Shown in pieces: positions 1-8,216 of a stretch of 64,000 nucleotides of DNA. The DNA is from Arthrobacter antioxidans (GTDB taxonomy: Bacteria > Actinomycetota > Actinomycetes > Actinomycetales > Micrococcaceae). The notes under the pieces were generated by a model that ran no database searches, had not been told where the DNA came from, and was given only the letters and a program-made list of their open reading frames with translations. The stretch spans positions 1,240,001 through 1,304,000 of the forward strand of contig NZ_CP095501.1 of the NCBI RefSeq assembly GCF_023100725.1. The letters are read 5' to 3'. Within the stretch, counting starts at the first letter, position 1; each line of letters begins with the position of its first letter. Made by a program: the position numbers and the translations under genes.

Positions 1-303
1 CTGTTCTGGAAGAGGTTCAACACCCAGGGTGCGGTCTGGAGCATGTACGGCGGCCTCGGCTCGGCGATCCTGCTGATCGCGCTCTCGCCCGTCGTCTCCG
101 GCGGCGAGAAGTCGATGATCCAGGGCGCCGACTTCTCGGTGTTCCCGCTCAGCAACCCGGGCATCGTCTCGATCCCGCTGGCGTTCTTCCTCGGCTGGCT
201 GGGCACCACGCTCTCCCGGACCCCGGAGGACCCGATGAAGCAGGCCGAGATGGAGGTGCGCTCGCTGACCGGTGTCGGAGCCGAGAAGGCCACCGACCAC
301 TGA
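1..303 (+). CDS. actP: Cation/acetate symporter, C-terminal fragment
   Basis: The frame is open from base 1 with no start, so only the last 100 residues of a sodium:solute symporter (SSS family) are present. Two membrane segments are visible (about fragment residues 12-33 and 50-72) in a pattern typical of the ActP acetate permease C-terminus, followed by a charged cytoplasmic tail ending in EKATDH. ActP-type carriers import acetate and other short monocarboxylates with sodium or protons. Its place beside a branched-chain acyl-CoA catabolic locus fits short-chain acid metabolism. It converges on the Lrp gene and shares a bidirectional terminator with it. The family is clear, the substrate is inferred. 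Confidence 0.8.
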   Translation: MFWKRFNTQGAVWSMYGGLGSAILLIALSPVVSGGEKSMIQGADFSVFPLSNPGIVSIPLAFFLGWLGTTLSRTPEDPMKQAEMEVRSLTGVGAEKATDH

Positions 304-327
304 TCCGGTCCACCTGAGCACTGCCGG

Positions 328-355
328 AGCCGCCCCACCGCATGGTGGGGCGGCT
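328..355. terminator. Bidirectional hairpin terminator between actP and the Lrp gene
   Basis: Perfect 12-bp stem (AGCCGCCCCACC at 328-339 against 344-355) with a GCAT tetraloop between two convergent genes. There is no real U-tract, as is common in high-GC actinobacteria. Confidence 0.8.
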
Positions 356-377
356 TCGTCCGTTCAGCGAGGGGCGA

Positions 378-854
378 TCAGGACGTCGGTCGCGGTCCGC
401 GGGCCAGCAGCGGCTCGACCCGGAACGGGATCAGCTCGCCCATGGCCAGGGAGGTGTCGCAGCGCTCCACACCGTCGCACGCGAGGATCTTGCCGTTGAT
501 CCGGAACAGGTCCTCGGCGTCGACGGCGACCACGCGGACCAGGATGTCGGCCTGCCCGGTCAGGCCGAAGGCCTCGATGACCTCGGGCACCGCGGCGATG
601 CTGCGGGTGATGGCCGCCAGTTCCCGCTGCTGCACATGGACGTGGATGAACGCCGTCAGGGGGTAGCCGAGGGCCGCGGTGCTGATGCGCCGCTCGAAGG
701 AGAGGAAGACGCCCTTCTTCTCGAGCTGCGCCATCCTCGCCTGGACCGTGTTCCGGGACAGGCCCAGCTTCTGGGCGAGGGCGACGACGGTGCGCCGGGG
801 GTCCTTCGCCAGGGCCTGCAGCAGGCGTGTGTCGGTGAGGTCCAGGGGATGCAT
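378..854 (-). CDS. Lrp/AsnC-family transcriptional regulator, likely regulator of bkdABC
   Basis: 158 residues. The N-terminal winged HTH (about residues 3-55, LSRNTVQARMAQLEKKG as recognition region) is followed by an RAM ligand-binding domain (about 65-140). This is the size and layout of single-unit Lrp/AsnC proteins, which assemble as dimers or octamers and sense amino acids. It is divergent from bkdA, as BkdR-type regulators are, so control of branched-chain keto-acid oxidation is the likely job (inferred). The ATG at 854 was chosen over an in-frame start at 872. No Shine-Dalgarno precedes it, but a TAGCGT box (complement of 863-868) ends 8 bases upstream, so the mRNA may be leaderless. 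Confidence 0.85.
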   Translation of the reverse strand: MHPLDLTDTRLLQALAKDPRRTVVALAQKLGLSRNTVQARMAQLEKKGVFLSFERRISTAALGYPLTAFIHVHVQQRELAAITRSIAAVPEVIEAFGLTGQADILVRVVAVDAEDLFRINGKILACDGVERCDTSLAMGELIPFRVEPLLARGPRPTS

Positions 855-938
855 AGTGCGCAACGCTAACACGGCCCTCGCGACCCCGGCAGGGCACTCT
901 GCTCAATCGGAGGCGTTCCGGTTGTGCCGCCTGTGCGG

Positions 939-954
939 TGTGAGTAGGGTCACA
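939..954. promoter_or_regulatory. CRP/GlxR-type site TGTGA-N6-TCACA
   Basis: Perfect palindromic arms TGTGA (939-943) and TCACA (950-954) around a 6-base spacer, the consensus of CRP-family regulators including actinobacterial Crp/GlxR. It lies between the divergent Lrp gene and bkdA. The TAGGGT at 945-950 inside it could serve as a -10 for bkdA, which would make the site a repressor position. Confidence 0.6.
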
Positions 955-1042
955 ATCACTTCGGGCAACGGCGCCCGGATTCCCTCCCAGCCGTGCGGAC
1001 AGCCGGCGGAGGGTCCTCTGCGAACTGCGAAGGTTGCGTGCA

Positions 1043-2233
1043 ATGGCTCAGGACGGCACCCGGCCAGGACCGGGATCCACCGGCGGGATCGACGACGCCG
1101 CACCGGCGGGCGGGACGGTGCTCCCGGGCCCCGCCCATGCGGGGGCGGACGACCTCGTCCAGCTCATCGACCACCTCGGTGTCCGCCACGCCCACGCACG
1201 CTACGACGCGCTCGTGGCCGACGTCGACGGCGCCGCGCTGCAGAAGCTCTACGAGGACATGGTGGTGGTACGGCGCATCGACGCCGAGGCCACCGCGCTC
1301 CAGCGCCAGGGGGAGCTGGCCCTCTGGCCGCCCCTGCTGGGACAGGAGGCGGCGCAGATCGGGTCCGGCCGCGCCCTGCGTGCCGACGACTTCGTGTTCT
1401 CCAGCTACCGGGAGAACGCCGTCGCCTACTGCCGCGGCGTGGACCTCGCGGACATCCTCCGGGTCTGGCGGGGCAACGCGTCCTCGGGCTGGGACCCGTA
1501 CACGATCAACATGGCCACCCCGCAGGTCATCATCGGGGCGCAGACCCTCCACGCCACGGGGTACGCGATGGGCATCGTCAACGACGGCGCCGATTCCGTG
1601 GCGGTCGCCTACTTCGGTGACGGCGCCACGAGCCAGGGCGACGTCAACGAGGCCATGGTCTTCGCCGCCAGCTACCAGGCGCCGGTGATCTTCTTCTGCC
1701 AGAACAACCACTGGGCCATCTCCGAGCCGGTGGGGCTGCAGGCACACGTGCCGATCGCGCGCAGGGCGCCCGGTTTCGGCATCCCGTCCGTGCGCGTGGA
1801 CGGCAACGACGTCCTCGCGTGCCTCGCCGTGACCCGGGAGGCCCTCGCCCGCGCCCGCTCCGGCGGCGGCCCCACCTTCGTCGAGGCCGTCACGTACCGC
1901 ATGGGCCCCCACACGACGGCTGACGATCCCACCCGCTACCGGGACGCCAACGAGCTCGAGGACTGGGCGGCGCGGGACCCGCTGGCCCGCCTCGCGACCC
2001 TGCTCGACTCCCTCGGCCTGCTGGAGGCCGGGTACACGGACTCCGTGAAGGCGAAGGCCGACGCCGTGGCCGCCGAACTGCGGGAGGGCTGCCTGTCCAT
2101 GCCCGAACCGGCGCCGTCGGACGTGTTCAGGCACGTGTACAGCACGCCGAACTCGTGGCTGGACCGCCAGCAGGACCACTACGAGCGCTACCTCGCCTCC
2201 TTCGCCCAGGCACCCCAGGAAGGACCCCGCTGA
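1043..2233 (+). CDS. bkdA: Branched-chain 2-oxo acid dehydrogenase E1 alpha subunit
   Basis: 396 residues, full length for a thiamine-diphosphate E1 alpha subunit. The ThDP-binding motif runs from GDG (about residues 192-194) to NN (221-222). The subunit binds ThDP and, with E1 beta, decarboxylates the 2-oxo acids of leucine, isoleucine and valine and passes the acyl group to the E2 lipoyl domain. The ATG at 1043 is preceded by GCGAAGG; an in-frame TTG at 1034 is rejected because it falls on that ribosome site. The stop overlaps the next start as TGATG. A pyruvate dehydrogenase is the alternative by sequence type, but the neighbouring leucine operon and synteny with mycobacterial Rv2497c favour BCKDH. 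Confidence 0.88.
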   Translation: MAQDGTRPGPGSTGGIDDAAPAGGTVLPGPAHAGADDLVQLIDHLGVRHAHARYDALVADVDGAALQKLYEDMVVVRRIDAEATALQRQGELALWPPLLGQEAAQIGSGRALRADDFVFSSYRENAVAYCRGVDLADILRVWRGNASSGWDPYTINMATPQVIIGAQTLHATGYAMGIVNDGADSVAVAYFGDGATSQGDVNEAMVFAASYQAPVIFFCQNNHWAISEPVGLQAHVPIARRAPGFGIPSVRVDGNDVLACLAVTREALARARSGGGPTFVEAVTYRMGPHTTADDPTRYRDANELEDWAARDPLARLATLLDSLGLLEAGYTDSVKAKADAVAAELREGCLSMPEPAPSDVFRHVYSTPNSWLDRQQDHYERYLASFAQAPQEGPR

Positions 2234-3267
2234 TGTCCACCATGACCTTCGGCCGCGCGATCACCGCCGGTCTCCGCCGCGCCATGGACGACGACCCCAA
2301 GGTGATCCTCATGGGTGAGGACATCGGCAAGCTCGGGGGCGTCTTCCGCATCACCGACGGCCTGCAGAAGGACTTCGGGCCGCACCGCGTCATGGACAGC
2401 CCGCTCGCCGAGGCCGGCATCATGGGCACGGCCGTCGGCATGGCGTACCGCGGGTACCGGCCGGTCGTCGAGATCCAGTTCGACGGCTTCATCTACCCGG
2501 CGTTCGACCAGATCGTGTGCCAGGTGGCCAAGCTGCACTACCGAACGCAGGGTGCCGTGAAGATGCCGATCACCATCCGCGTGCCCTTCGGCGGTGGCAT
2601 CGGCTCCCCGGAGCACCACTCCGAGTCCCCGGAGGCCTACTTCACGCACACCTCGGGCCTGCGGGTGGTCAGCGTCTCCAACCCGCAGGACGCCTACACG
2701 ATGATCCAGCAGGCCATCGCGAGCGACGATCCCGTCCTCTACTTCGAGCCCAAGCGGCGCTACCACGTCAAGGGCGAGGTGGACGAGGGCGTGGACCCGG
2801 CGTCGTCGGACATGGGCGCCGCGCGCGTGGTCGCTCGTGGGACCGACGTCACGCTCGTGACCTATGGCCCGCTGGTCCCGACCGCCCGCGACGCCGCCGT
2901 CGCGGCGTCCGACGACGGCATCTCGATCGAGGTGATCGACCTGCGCTCGCTCGCGCCGATCGACTTCGCGACGGTCGAGGCCTCGGTGCGGAAGACGGGC
3001 CGGCTCGTCGTCACGCACGAGGCCGCGCAGTCCGGCGGGCTCGGAGCGGAGATCGCCGCGAGCATCACGGAGCGGTGCTTCGACTACCTGGAGCACGCGC
3101 CCGTGCGGGTCACGGGCTTCGACATCCCCTACCCGTACTCGAAACTCGAATTCCACCACCTCCCGGACCTCGACAGGATCCTCGACGGAGTGGACCGCGC
3201 CCTGCGCCGGCCGAACTCCCTCAGCGGACTCGACCGCCCGGATGGCAGCCAGGGAGCAGGACAGTGA
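2233..3267 (+). CDS. bkdB: Branched-chain 2-oxo acid dehydrogenase E1 beta subunit
   Basis: 344 residues with the transketolase pyrimidine-binding domain (MGEDIGKLGG near the N-terminus, then the conserved EIQFDGFIYPAFDQI stretch) and a C-terminal transketolase domain (LVVTHEAAQSGGLGAEIAA). It completes the E1 heterotetramer with BkdA. The ATG overlaps the bkdA stop by one base, so translation is probably coupled. The frame runs open well upstream of 2233, but that part lies within bkdA and is not coding. Homologous to Rv2496c of Mycobacterium tuberculosis. Confidence 0.9.
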   Translation: MSTMTFGRAITAGLRRAMDDDPKVILMGEDIGKLGGVFRITDGLQKDFGPHRVMDSPLAEAGIMGTAVGMAYRGYRPVVEIQFDGFIYPAFDQIVCQVAKLHYRTQGAVKMPITIRVPFGGGIGSPEHHSESPEAYFTHTSGLRVVSVSNPQDAYTMIQQAIASDDPVLYFEPKRRYHVKGEVDEGVDPASSDMGAARVVARGTDVTLVTYGPLVPTARDAAVAASDDGISIEVIDLRSLAPIDFATVEASVRKTGRLVVTHEAAQSGGLGAEIAASITERCFDYLEHAPVRVTGFDIPYPYSKLEFHHLPDLDRILDGVDRALRRPNSLSGLDRPDGSQGAGQ

Positions 3268-4682
3268 CCGTGACCGCGTCGAGGACCACCACCAGCATCC
3301 GCGAATTCCGCCTGCCCGACCTGGGGGAGGGGCTGACGGAGTCGGAGATCGTCCAGTGGCACGTCGCCGAGGGCGACACCGTGGAGCTCAACCAGATCAT
3401 CGCCGACGTGGAGACCGCGAAGGCCGTCGTCGAACTGCCGTCGCCCTACGCCGGCGTGGTGGTGCGGCTGCACGAGGCGGCGGGGAGCGTCGTCGACGTC
3501 GGAGCGCCGATCGTCTCGTTCGAGGTGGCCGGTTCCTCCGGGCCCGACGACGTCCCGGCCCCGCCGTCGGCCACTCGCGGGCCGGTGCCTGCCGAGCCCC
3601 TGCCCGACGGGCCGGTGCCCGCCCGGCGCGAGCCGAACCTCGTGGGCTACGGAGCCGCCGTGGAGAAGGGTGGCCGCCCGCAGCGGCGCGGCCGCGTACT
3701 CCCGGCGGTCGGCGCCCCGCAACCGGCAGCAGTCCAGCAGCCCGCAGCGAGCACCCCGCACCCTGCGGCCCTGCAGCATCGTGAGCGGCCGCGGTCGACG
3801 CCGCCCGTCCGCAAGCTGGCACGCGACCTCGGCGTCTCCCTCGACGCCCTGACGGGCACAGGTCCCGGCGCGCTCATCACCCGGGCGGACGTGCTGGCCG
3901 CGCTCGCGGGCACGGCGGGGAGTCCGGCCGGGCCCGCTGCGGCGCCGGCCTCGCCGGGACCCCTCCCGGCCCGCTCGAGCGCCGGGGAGATCCGGACGCC
4001 GATCCGTGGCATGCGGAAGCACACGGCGGCCGCCATGGTGGCCAGTGCGTTCTCGGCTCCGCATGCCACCGAGTTCCTGACGATCGACGTCACGCCGACC
4101 ATGGAGCTGCTCGCGGAGCTCAGGGCCGGCCGCGCGTTCGAGGGCACCCGGGTGACGCCGCTGACCGTCGTGGCGAAGGCCGTGTGCATCGCGATCGCGC
4201 GCAACCCGACCCTCAACTCGTCCTGGGACGAGCAGGCGCAGGAGATCGTGCAGTACGCGGACGTGAACCTGGGGATCGCCGCCGCGACGCCGCGCGGACT
4301 GCTCGTGCCGAACATCAAGGCCGCGCAGGCGCTGACCCTGAAGGACCTCGCCCAGGCGCTCGGGGCCCTGACCGAGACCGCCAGGGCCGGCAGGACGCCG
4401 CCGGCCGATCTCACGGGCGGCACCCTCTCGATCACGAACATCGGTGTCTTCGGCATCGACGCCGGCACGCCGATCCTCAACCCGGGGGAGGCGGCGATCC
4501 TCGCGATGGGCGCCGTCCGCACCACGCCGTGGGAGTACCGGGGGGAGATCGCCCTGCGGTCCGTGATGACGCTCAGCCTGTCCTTCGACCACCGGCTCGT
4601 GGACGGCGAGCAGGGCTCACGCTTCCTGGCGGACGTCGGCACCATCCTGAGGAACCCGGCGATGGTCCTGGCGATGGTCTGA
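3264..4682 (+). CDS. bkdC: Branched-chain 2-oxo acid dehydrogenase E2 (dihydrolipoyl acyltransferase)
   Basis: 472 residues. One N-terminal lipoyl domain carries the lipoylation site DVETAKA (Lys53). An Ala/Pro-rich linker leads to a peripheral-subunit-binding domain (about 178-215, PPVRKLARDLG) and a C-terminal acyltransferase domain with the catalytic DHRLVDG motif (His443, Asp447). It transfers branched acyl groups to CoA and forms the complex core. The start is GTG at 3264, in a GTGA overlap with the bkdB stop and preceded by GGGAGCAGGA. The open frame continues upstream to 2517 but is out of phase with bkdB and spurious. No E3 gene (lpd) lies in the window. Confidence 0.9.
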   Translation: MTVTASRTTTSIREFRLPDLGEGLTESEIVQWHVAEGDTVELNQIIADVETAKAVVELPSPYAGVVVRLHEAAGSVVDVGAPIVSFEVAGSSGPDDVPAPPSATRGPVPAEPLPDGPVPARREPNLVGYGAAVEKGGRPQRRGRVLPAVGAPQPAAVQQPAASTPHPAALQHRERPRSTPPVRKLARDLGVSLDALTGTGPGALITRADVLAALAGTAGSPAGPAAAPASPGPLPARSSAGEIRTPIRGMRKHTAAAMVASAFSAPHATEFLTIDVTPTMELLAELRAGRAFEGTRVTPLTVVAKAVCIAIARNPTLNSSWDEQAQEIVQYADVNLGIAAATPRGLLVPNIKAAQALTLKDLAQALGALTETARAGRTPPADLTGGTLSITNIGVFGIDAGTPILNPGEAAILAMGAVRTTPWEYRGEIALRSVMTLSLSFDHRLVDGEQGSRFLADVGTILRNPAMVLAMV

Positions 4683-4706
4683 CCGGTCCGGCCGGCGGCC
4701 CAGGGG

Positions 4707-5246
4707 TTACGAGTAGAGGCTGCGGTAGCCCTCGGAGCGCTCGAGGTAGGGCTCCCACAGGATCGTCCCGGGGTCGGCGCCGCCGATCGCGGCACCGAGA
4801 CGGTCGAGGTAGTAGTCCCACCCGGGTCCCACACTGGCGGCCATGGCCGCGCCGACCGGGCCGTCGGGGACGGCCTGGGTGAAGACGAGGGTCGTCAGCC
4901 CGTCGGCCTCGCCGAGCTCCAGGGTGTGCTGCCACGCGATGCGCGGACCGGATCCGTCGGCCGAGAAGGGGGCGCCGTCGCGGCTGCGGACCTCGAAGCG
5001 GCGCGGCGGCTCGCAGGCCTCGACGAGGTAGACCTCCTCGGGCACGTCCTCGCCTTCGGCGGTCATCCGGAAGGCGACGTCGCCGGAGGCCGGGTTCCCC
5101 GTCCACGTGCCGATCCAGCGCTCCATCCGCCGCGGCTCGGTACAGGCGGCCCACACGTCGGCGATCGGCGCGGCGAACGTGCGCGTGAAGACGATCCGGT
5201 CCACGCCGTTCCGTGTCTCGCGGCGGCCGAGCGGGGTGGTGCTCAT
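4707..5246 (-). CDS. SRPBCC (AHSA1-type) domain protein
   Basis: 179 residues, one START/Bet v1-like hydrophobic-cavity domain. The N-terminal FTRTFAAPIADVWAACTEP and the C-terminal amphipathic helix (GWDYYLDRLGAAIGG) are typical of AHSA1/SRPBCC proteins. The ligand and role are unknown. It converges on bkdC and is probably not part of the catabolic pathway. The next gene on the same strand starts about 40 bases upstream of it, so the two may be cotranscribed. Confidence 0.75.
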   Translation of the reverse strand: MSTTPLGRRETRNGVDRIVFTRTFAAPIADVWAACTEPRRMERWIGTWTGNPASGDVAFRMTAEGEDVPEEVYLVEACEPPRRFEVRSRDGAPFSADGSGPRIAWQHTLELGEADGLTTLVFTQAVPDGPVGAAMAASVGPGWDYYLDRLGAAIGGADPGTILWEPYLERSEGYRSLYS

Positions 5247-5285
5247 GCGGTGTCCTCCTGGCGGTTCGGCAGTGCTGCGGCAGTG

Positions 5286-5753
5286 CTACGGCAGTTCGAG
5301 GATGAGTTCCCTGACCACGGCGCCGCGGGCGGGGGCGAAGCCCTGCGTCTCGCCGACCTGCCGGAATCCCCAGCGCTCGAGGATGCGGATGGAGCTCACG
5401 TTGTCGGCGACCGCGCGGGCGCGGATGGGCCGCTGCGTCACCTCGTTCAGGAACTGGCCGACGGCGGCGGTGGTGATCCCCTGCCCCCAGCGGGACCGGT
5501 CGATCCAGTAGCTGATCTCGGGCGTCTCGCCGTCGTGATAGGCGAGGATGCTGCCCACCACGTCACCGTCGGAGAGGATGGTGCGCACCGTGATCCGGGA
5601 GTCGTTGAGGATGTCCTGCCAGTGGTTGTCGAACACGCCGCGGTCGGACGGGTTCTTGGCCCCGAAGGCGGCCATGTGGTTGGCGCTGGGGTCCAGCTGG
5701 TGCGAGAAGAACTCGTCGAGGTCGGTGGCTTCAACGGGACGTAGCGTGATCAC
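5286..5753 (-). CDS. GNAT-family N-acetyltransferase (RimJ-like)
   Basis: 155 residues with the GNAT fold: N-terminal ITLRPVEATDLDEF, the acetyl-CoA region near SRWGQGITTAAVG, and the closing RILERWGFRQVGE helix-strand. Similar to RimJ/RimL-type enzymes that acetylate protein N-termini or small amines. The acceptor cannot be predicted. It lies between the TetR gene and the SRPBCC gene on the same strand. Confidence 0.8.
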   Translation of the reverse strand: MITLRPVEATDLDEFFSHQLDPSANHMAAFGAKNPSDRGVFDNHWQDILNDSRITVRTILSDGDVVGSILAYHDGETPEISYWIDRSRWGQGITTAAVGQFLNEVTQRPIRARAVADNVSSIRILERWGFRQVGETQGFAPARGAVVRELILELP

Positions 5754-5861
5754 GGCGGTACCTTCAGTCGGTGGTGTGGCCGGGCGGTCGGCGCGGCAGG
5801 AACTTCTCGTGCTTCAGCCTACTAGGCGGGGCGGTCCGCGGCCCGGGTGCGGCGCGGTCCG

Positions 5862-6473
5862 TCACACCGTCAGCGCCGCCCACGCCATCTGCTCCAGGAG
5901 GTCCCGGAACGCGGCGAGTTCACGCGCGGAACTGGGACGGTGGGTGGTGTGCGGGGTCGAGTTGATCAGCCCGAACACGGCGTGCACCTTGCGCCGCAGC
6001 AGCGACGCCTCGGTGTCCGGACGGTAGGCGGCCAGCTCGTCGACCCACACCTGGACATAGGTGCGCTGCAGGGACCGCACGGCGCGCTGGTCGTCGGCCG
6101 CCAGCGCGCCGAGGTCACGGTCCTGGACGCGGATGACATCGGCATGGCTGACGGCGAACTCCACCTGGAACCGGATGAGGCCCTTCAGGGCCTCCTCGGG
6201 CGACGCGGCCGCCCCGGCGACCTCCCGCCCGCCGTCGAGCAGGTCCTCGCTGACCCCGGTGAGCAGGGCTGCGAGCACCGAGGGCTTGCCCGCGAAGTGG
6301 CGGTAGACGGCGGGCCCGCTCACCCCTGCTGCGGCGCCGAGGTCCTCGATGGACACGCCGTTGTAGCCCCGCTCCGCGAACAGCGTGGCGGCGGCCCGGA
6401 GCAGCGCGGTGCGCCGCGTGGCCTTGGCGATGCTCCGGCCGGTCACGCGCTCTTCAATGGGCGATGCCTCCAT
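5862..6473 (-). CDS. TetR-family regulator, likely repressor of the leucine operon
   Basis: 203 residues. The N-terminal TetR HTH lies at about residues 20-68 (GVSGPAVYRHFAGKPSVLAALL) and is followed by a helical ligand domain with LINSTPHTTHRPS near the end. It is divergent from the acyl-CoA carboxylase operon, with a large inverted-repeat operator between them, matching Rv2506 beside the mycobacterial leucine genes. The likely effector is an acyl-CoA intermediate such as isovaleryl- or methylcrotonyl-CoA (inferred). It probably also autoregulates. Confidence 0.85.
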   Translation of the reverse strand: MEASPIEERVTGRSIAKATRRTALLRAAATLFAERGYNGVSIEDLGAAAGVSGPAVYRHFAGKPSVLAALLTGVSEDLLDGGREVAGAAASPEEALKGLIRFQVEFAVSHADVIRVQDRDLGALAADDQRAVRSLQRTYVQVWVDELAAYRPDTEASLLRRKVHAVFGLINSTPHTTHRPSSARELAAFRDLLEQMAWAALTV

Positions 6474-6543
6474 GCGGGTCCTCGTCTGATGTGGTTCCGG
6501 GCGTGTCCAAGGGAAATGTCCCCCTCATTCTGATGGACTTCCG

Positions 6544-6585
6544 GGTTAATGACCACTAACCTGAAACCGGTTAGTGTGTGCTAAC
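6544..6585. promoter_or_regulatory. Four-half-site TetR operator
   Basis: Four alternating half-sites spaced 12-13 bases: GGTTA (6544-6548), TAACC (6557-6561), GGTTA (6569-6573), CTAAC (6581-6585). The strongest pair is the perfect inverted repeat CACTAACC (6554-6561) / GGTTAGTG (6569-6576) with a 7-base spacer. It sits between the divergent TetR gene and accD1. Confidence 0.8.
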
Positions 6586-6610
6586 TGAACCGTGCCCGAG
6601 GAAGTTGTCG

Positions 6611-8212
6611 ATGGAGACCCTGACGTCGAAGGTGGATCCGCTCTCACCGGCGTTCACCGCGAACCATGCCGCCCAGACCGCACTCGTGGAGGACCTCCGC
6701 TCCCGCCTCGCCACGGCCGCCCTCGGCGGGCCCGAGCGGTCGCGGGAGCGGCACGTCGCACGCGGCAAGCTCCTCCCGCGCGAGCGCATCGACCGGCTCC
6801 TCGACGACGGCAGCCCGTTCCTCGAGATCGCGCCGCTGGCGGCGAACGGCATGTACGACGACGAGTGCCCGGGGGCGGGCGTGATCGCCGGGATTGGCCT
6901 GGTGCACGGGCGCCACGTCCTCGTGATCTCGAACGACGCGACCGTCAAGGGCGGCACCTACTACCCGATGACGGTGAAGAAGCACCTCCGCGCACAGGAG
7001 ATCGCCCTCGAGAACAACCTGCCGTGCGTCTACCTCGTCGATTCCGGGGGAGCGTTCCTGCCCCGCCAGGACGACGTGTTCCCCGACCGCAACCACTTCG
7101 GCCGCATCTTCTACAACCAGGCCACCATGTCGGCGCGCAAGATCCCGCAGATCGCCGCGGTCCTGGGGAGCTGCACCGCCGGCGGCGCCTACGTCCCGGC
7201 CATGAGCGACGAGACCGTGATCGTCCGCAACCAGGGCACCATCTTCCTGGGCGGACCGCCGCTCGTGAAGGCCGCGATCGGCGAGGTGGTGACCGCGGAG
7301 GAGCTCGGCGGCGGCGACGTGCACTCCCGGGTCTCCGGCGTGACGGACCACCTGGCCGACAACGACCAGCACGCGCTCGAGATCGTCCGCGACATCATCG
7401 CCACCCTGCCGCCCGCCACCACCGTGCCGTCCGTGCCGGTCCTCGCGCCGGCCGTCGCGGAGGACGAGCTCTACGGGGCCGTGCCCACGGACGTCAACGC
7501 CTCCTACGACGCCCGCGAGATCATCGCGCGCCTCGTCGACGGGTCGCTCTTCCACGAGTTCAAGCGCGAGTACGGGACCACGCTCGTCACGGGCTTCGCG
7601 ACCATCCACGGGCACCGCGTGGGCATCGTCGCCAACAACGGTGTCCTGTTCAGCGAGTCCGCGCTCAAGGGCGCCCACTTCATCGAGCTCTGCGACCAGC
7701 GCGGCGTCCCCCTCGTCTTCCTGCAAAACCTCTCCGGCTTCATGGTCGGCAAGGACTACGAGGCCGGCGGCATCGCGAAGAACGGCGCCAAGATGGTCAC
7801 CGCCGTCGCCACCGCGCGCGTGCCGAAACTGACCGTCGTCGTCGGCGGGTCCTTCGGCGCCGGGAACTACTCCATGTGCGGCAGGGCGTTCTCGCCCCGG
7901 TTCCTGTGGATGTGGCCCGCCGCCCGCATCTCCGTCATGGGCGGCAACCAGGCGTCCTCGGTCCTCGCCACCGTCCGCCGCGACCAGCTCGAAGGCCGCG
8001 GCGAGGAGTGGGCGCTCGAGGACGAGGAGGCGTTCCGCGCACCCATCCGCGACCAGTACGAGGCGCAGGGCAACCCCTACTACTCGACGGCGCGGCTCTG
8101 GGACGACGGCGTGATCGACCCCGCCGACACCCGCACCGTCCTCGGCCTCGCCCTCGAGGTCTGCGCCAACGCGCCCCTGCCCGATACCTCCTTCGGCCTC
8201 TTCCGGATGTGA
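6611..8212 (+). CDS. accD1: Methylcrotonyl-CoA carboxylase beta (carboxyltransferase) subunit
   Basis: 533 residues, the usual length for biotin-dependent acyl-CoA carboxyltransferases. Both crotonase-like halves are present: the N-half with [16 protein letters not shown] and the C-half with [16 protein letters not shown] and [15 protein letters not shown], a signature of methylcrotonyl-/geranyl-CoA carboxylases. It transfers carboxyl from biotin to 3-methylcrotonyl-CoA in leucine breakdown. The ATG at 6611 has a strong GAGGAAG six bases upstream; a GTG at 6578 is rejected because it lies in the operator. First gene of the TetR-controlled operon and equivalent to Rv2502c. Confidence 0.88.
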   Translation: METLTSKVDPLSPAFTANHAAQTALVEDLRSRLATAALGGPERSRERHVARGKLLPRERIDRLLDDGSPFLEIAPLAANGMYDDECPGAGVIAGIGLVHGRHVLVISNDATVKGGTYYPMTVKKHLRAQEIALENNLPCVYLVDSGGAFLPRQDDVFPDRNHFGRIFYNQATMSARKIPQIAAVLGSCTAGGAYVPAMSDETVIVRNQGTIFLGGPPLVKAAIGEVVTAEELGGGDVHSRVSGVTDHLADNDQHALEIVRDIIATLPPATTVPSVPVLAPAVAEDELYGAVPTDVNASYDAREIIARLVDGSLFHEFKREYGTTLVTGFATIHGHRVGIVANNGVLFSESALKGAHFIELCDQRGVPLVFLQNLSGFMVGKDYEAGGIAKNGAKMVTAVATARVPKLTVVVGGSFGAGNYSMCGRAFSPRFLWMWPAARISVMGGNQASSVLATVRRDQLEGRGEEWALEDEEAFRAPIRDQYEAQGNPYYSTARLWDDGVIDPADTRTVLGLALEVCANAPLPDTSFGLFRM

Positions 8213-8216
8213 CCAG

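Noticed and set aside
2517..3263. N-terminal extension of bkdC
   Set aside because: It lies inside bkdB in another frame. The GTG at 3264 has a ribosome site and gives the normal lipoyl-domain start.
1043..4682. Assignment as a pyruvate dehydrogenase complex
   Set aside because: E1 alpha/beta type plus E2 next to a leucine operon and an Lrp regulator fits BCKDH better; sequence motifs alone do not separate them, so it stays the alternative.
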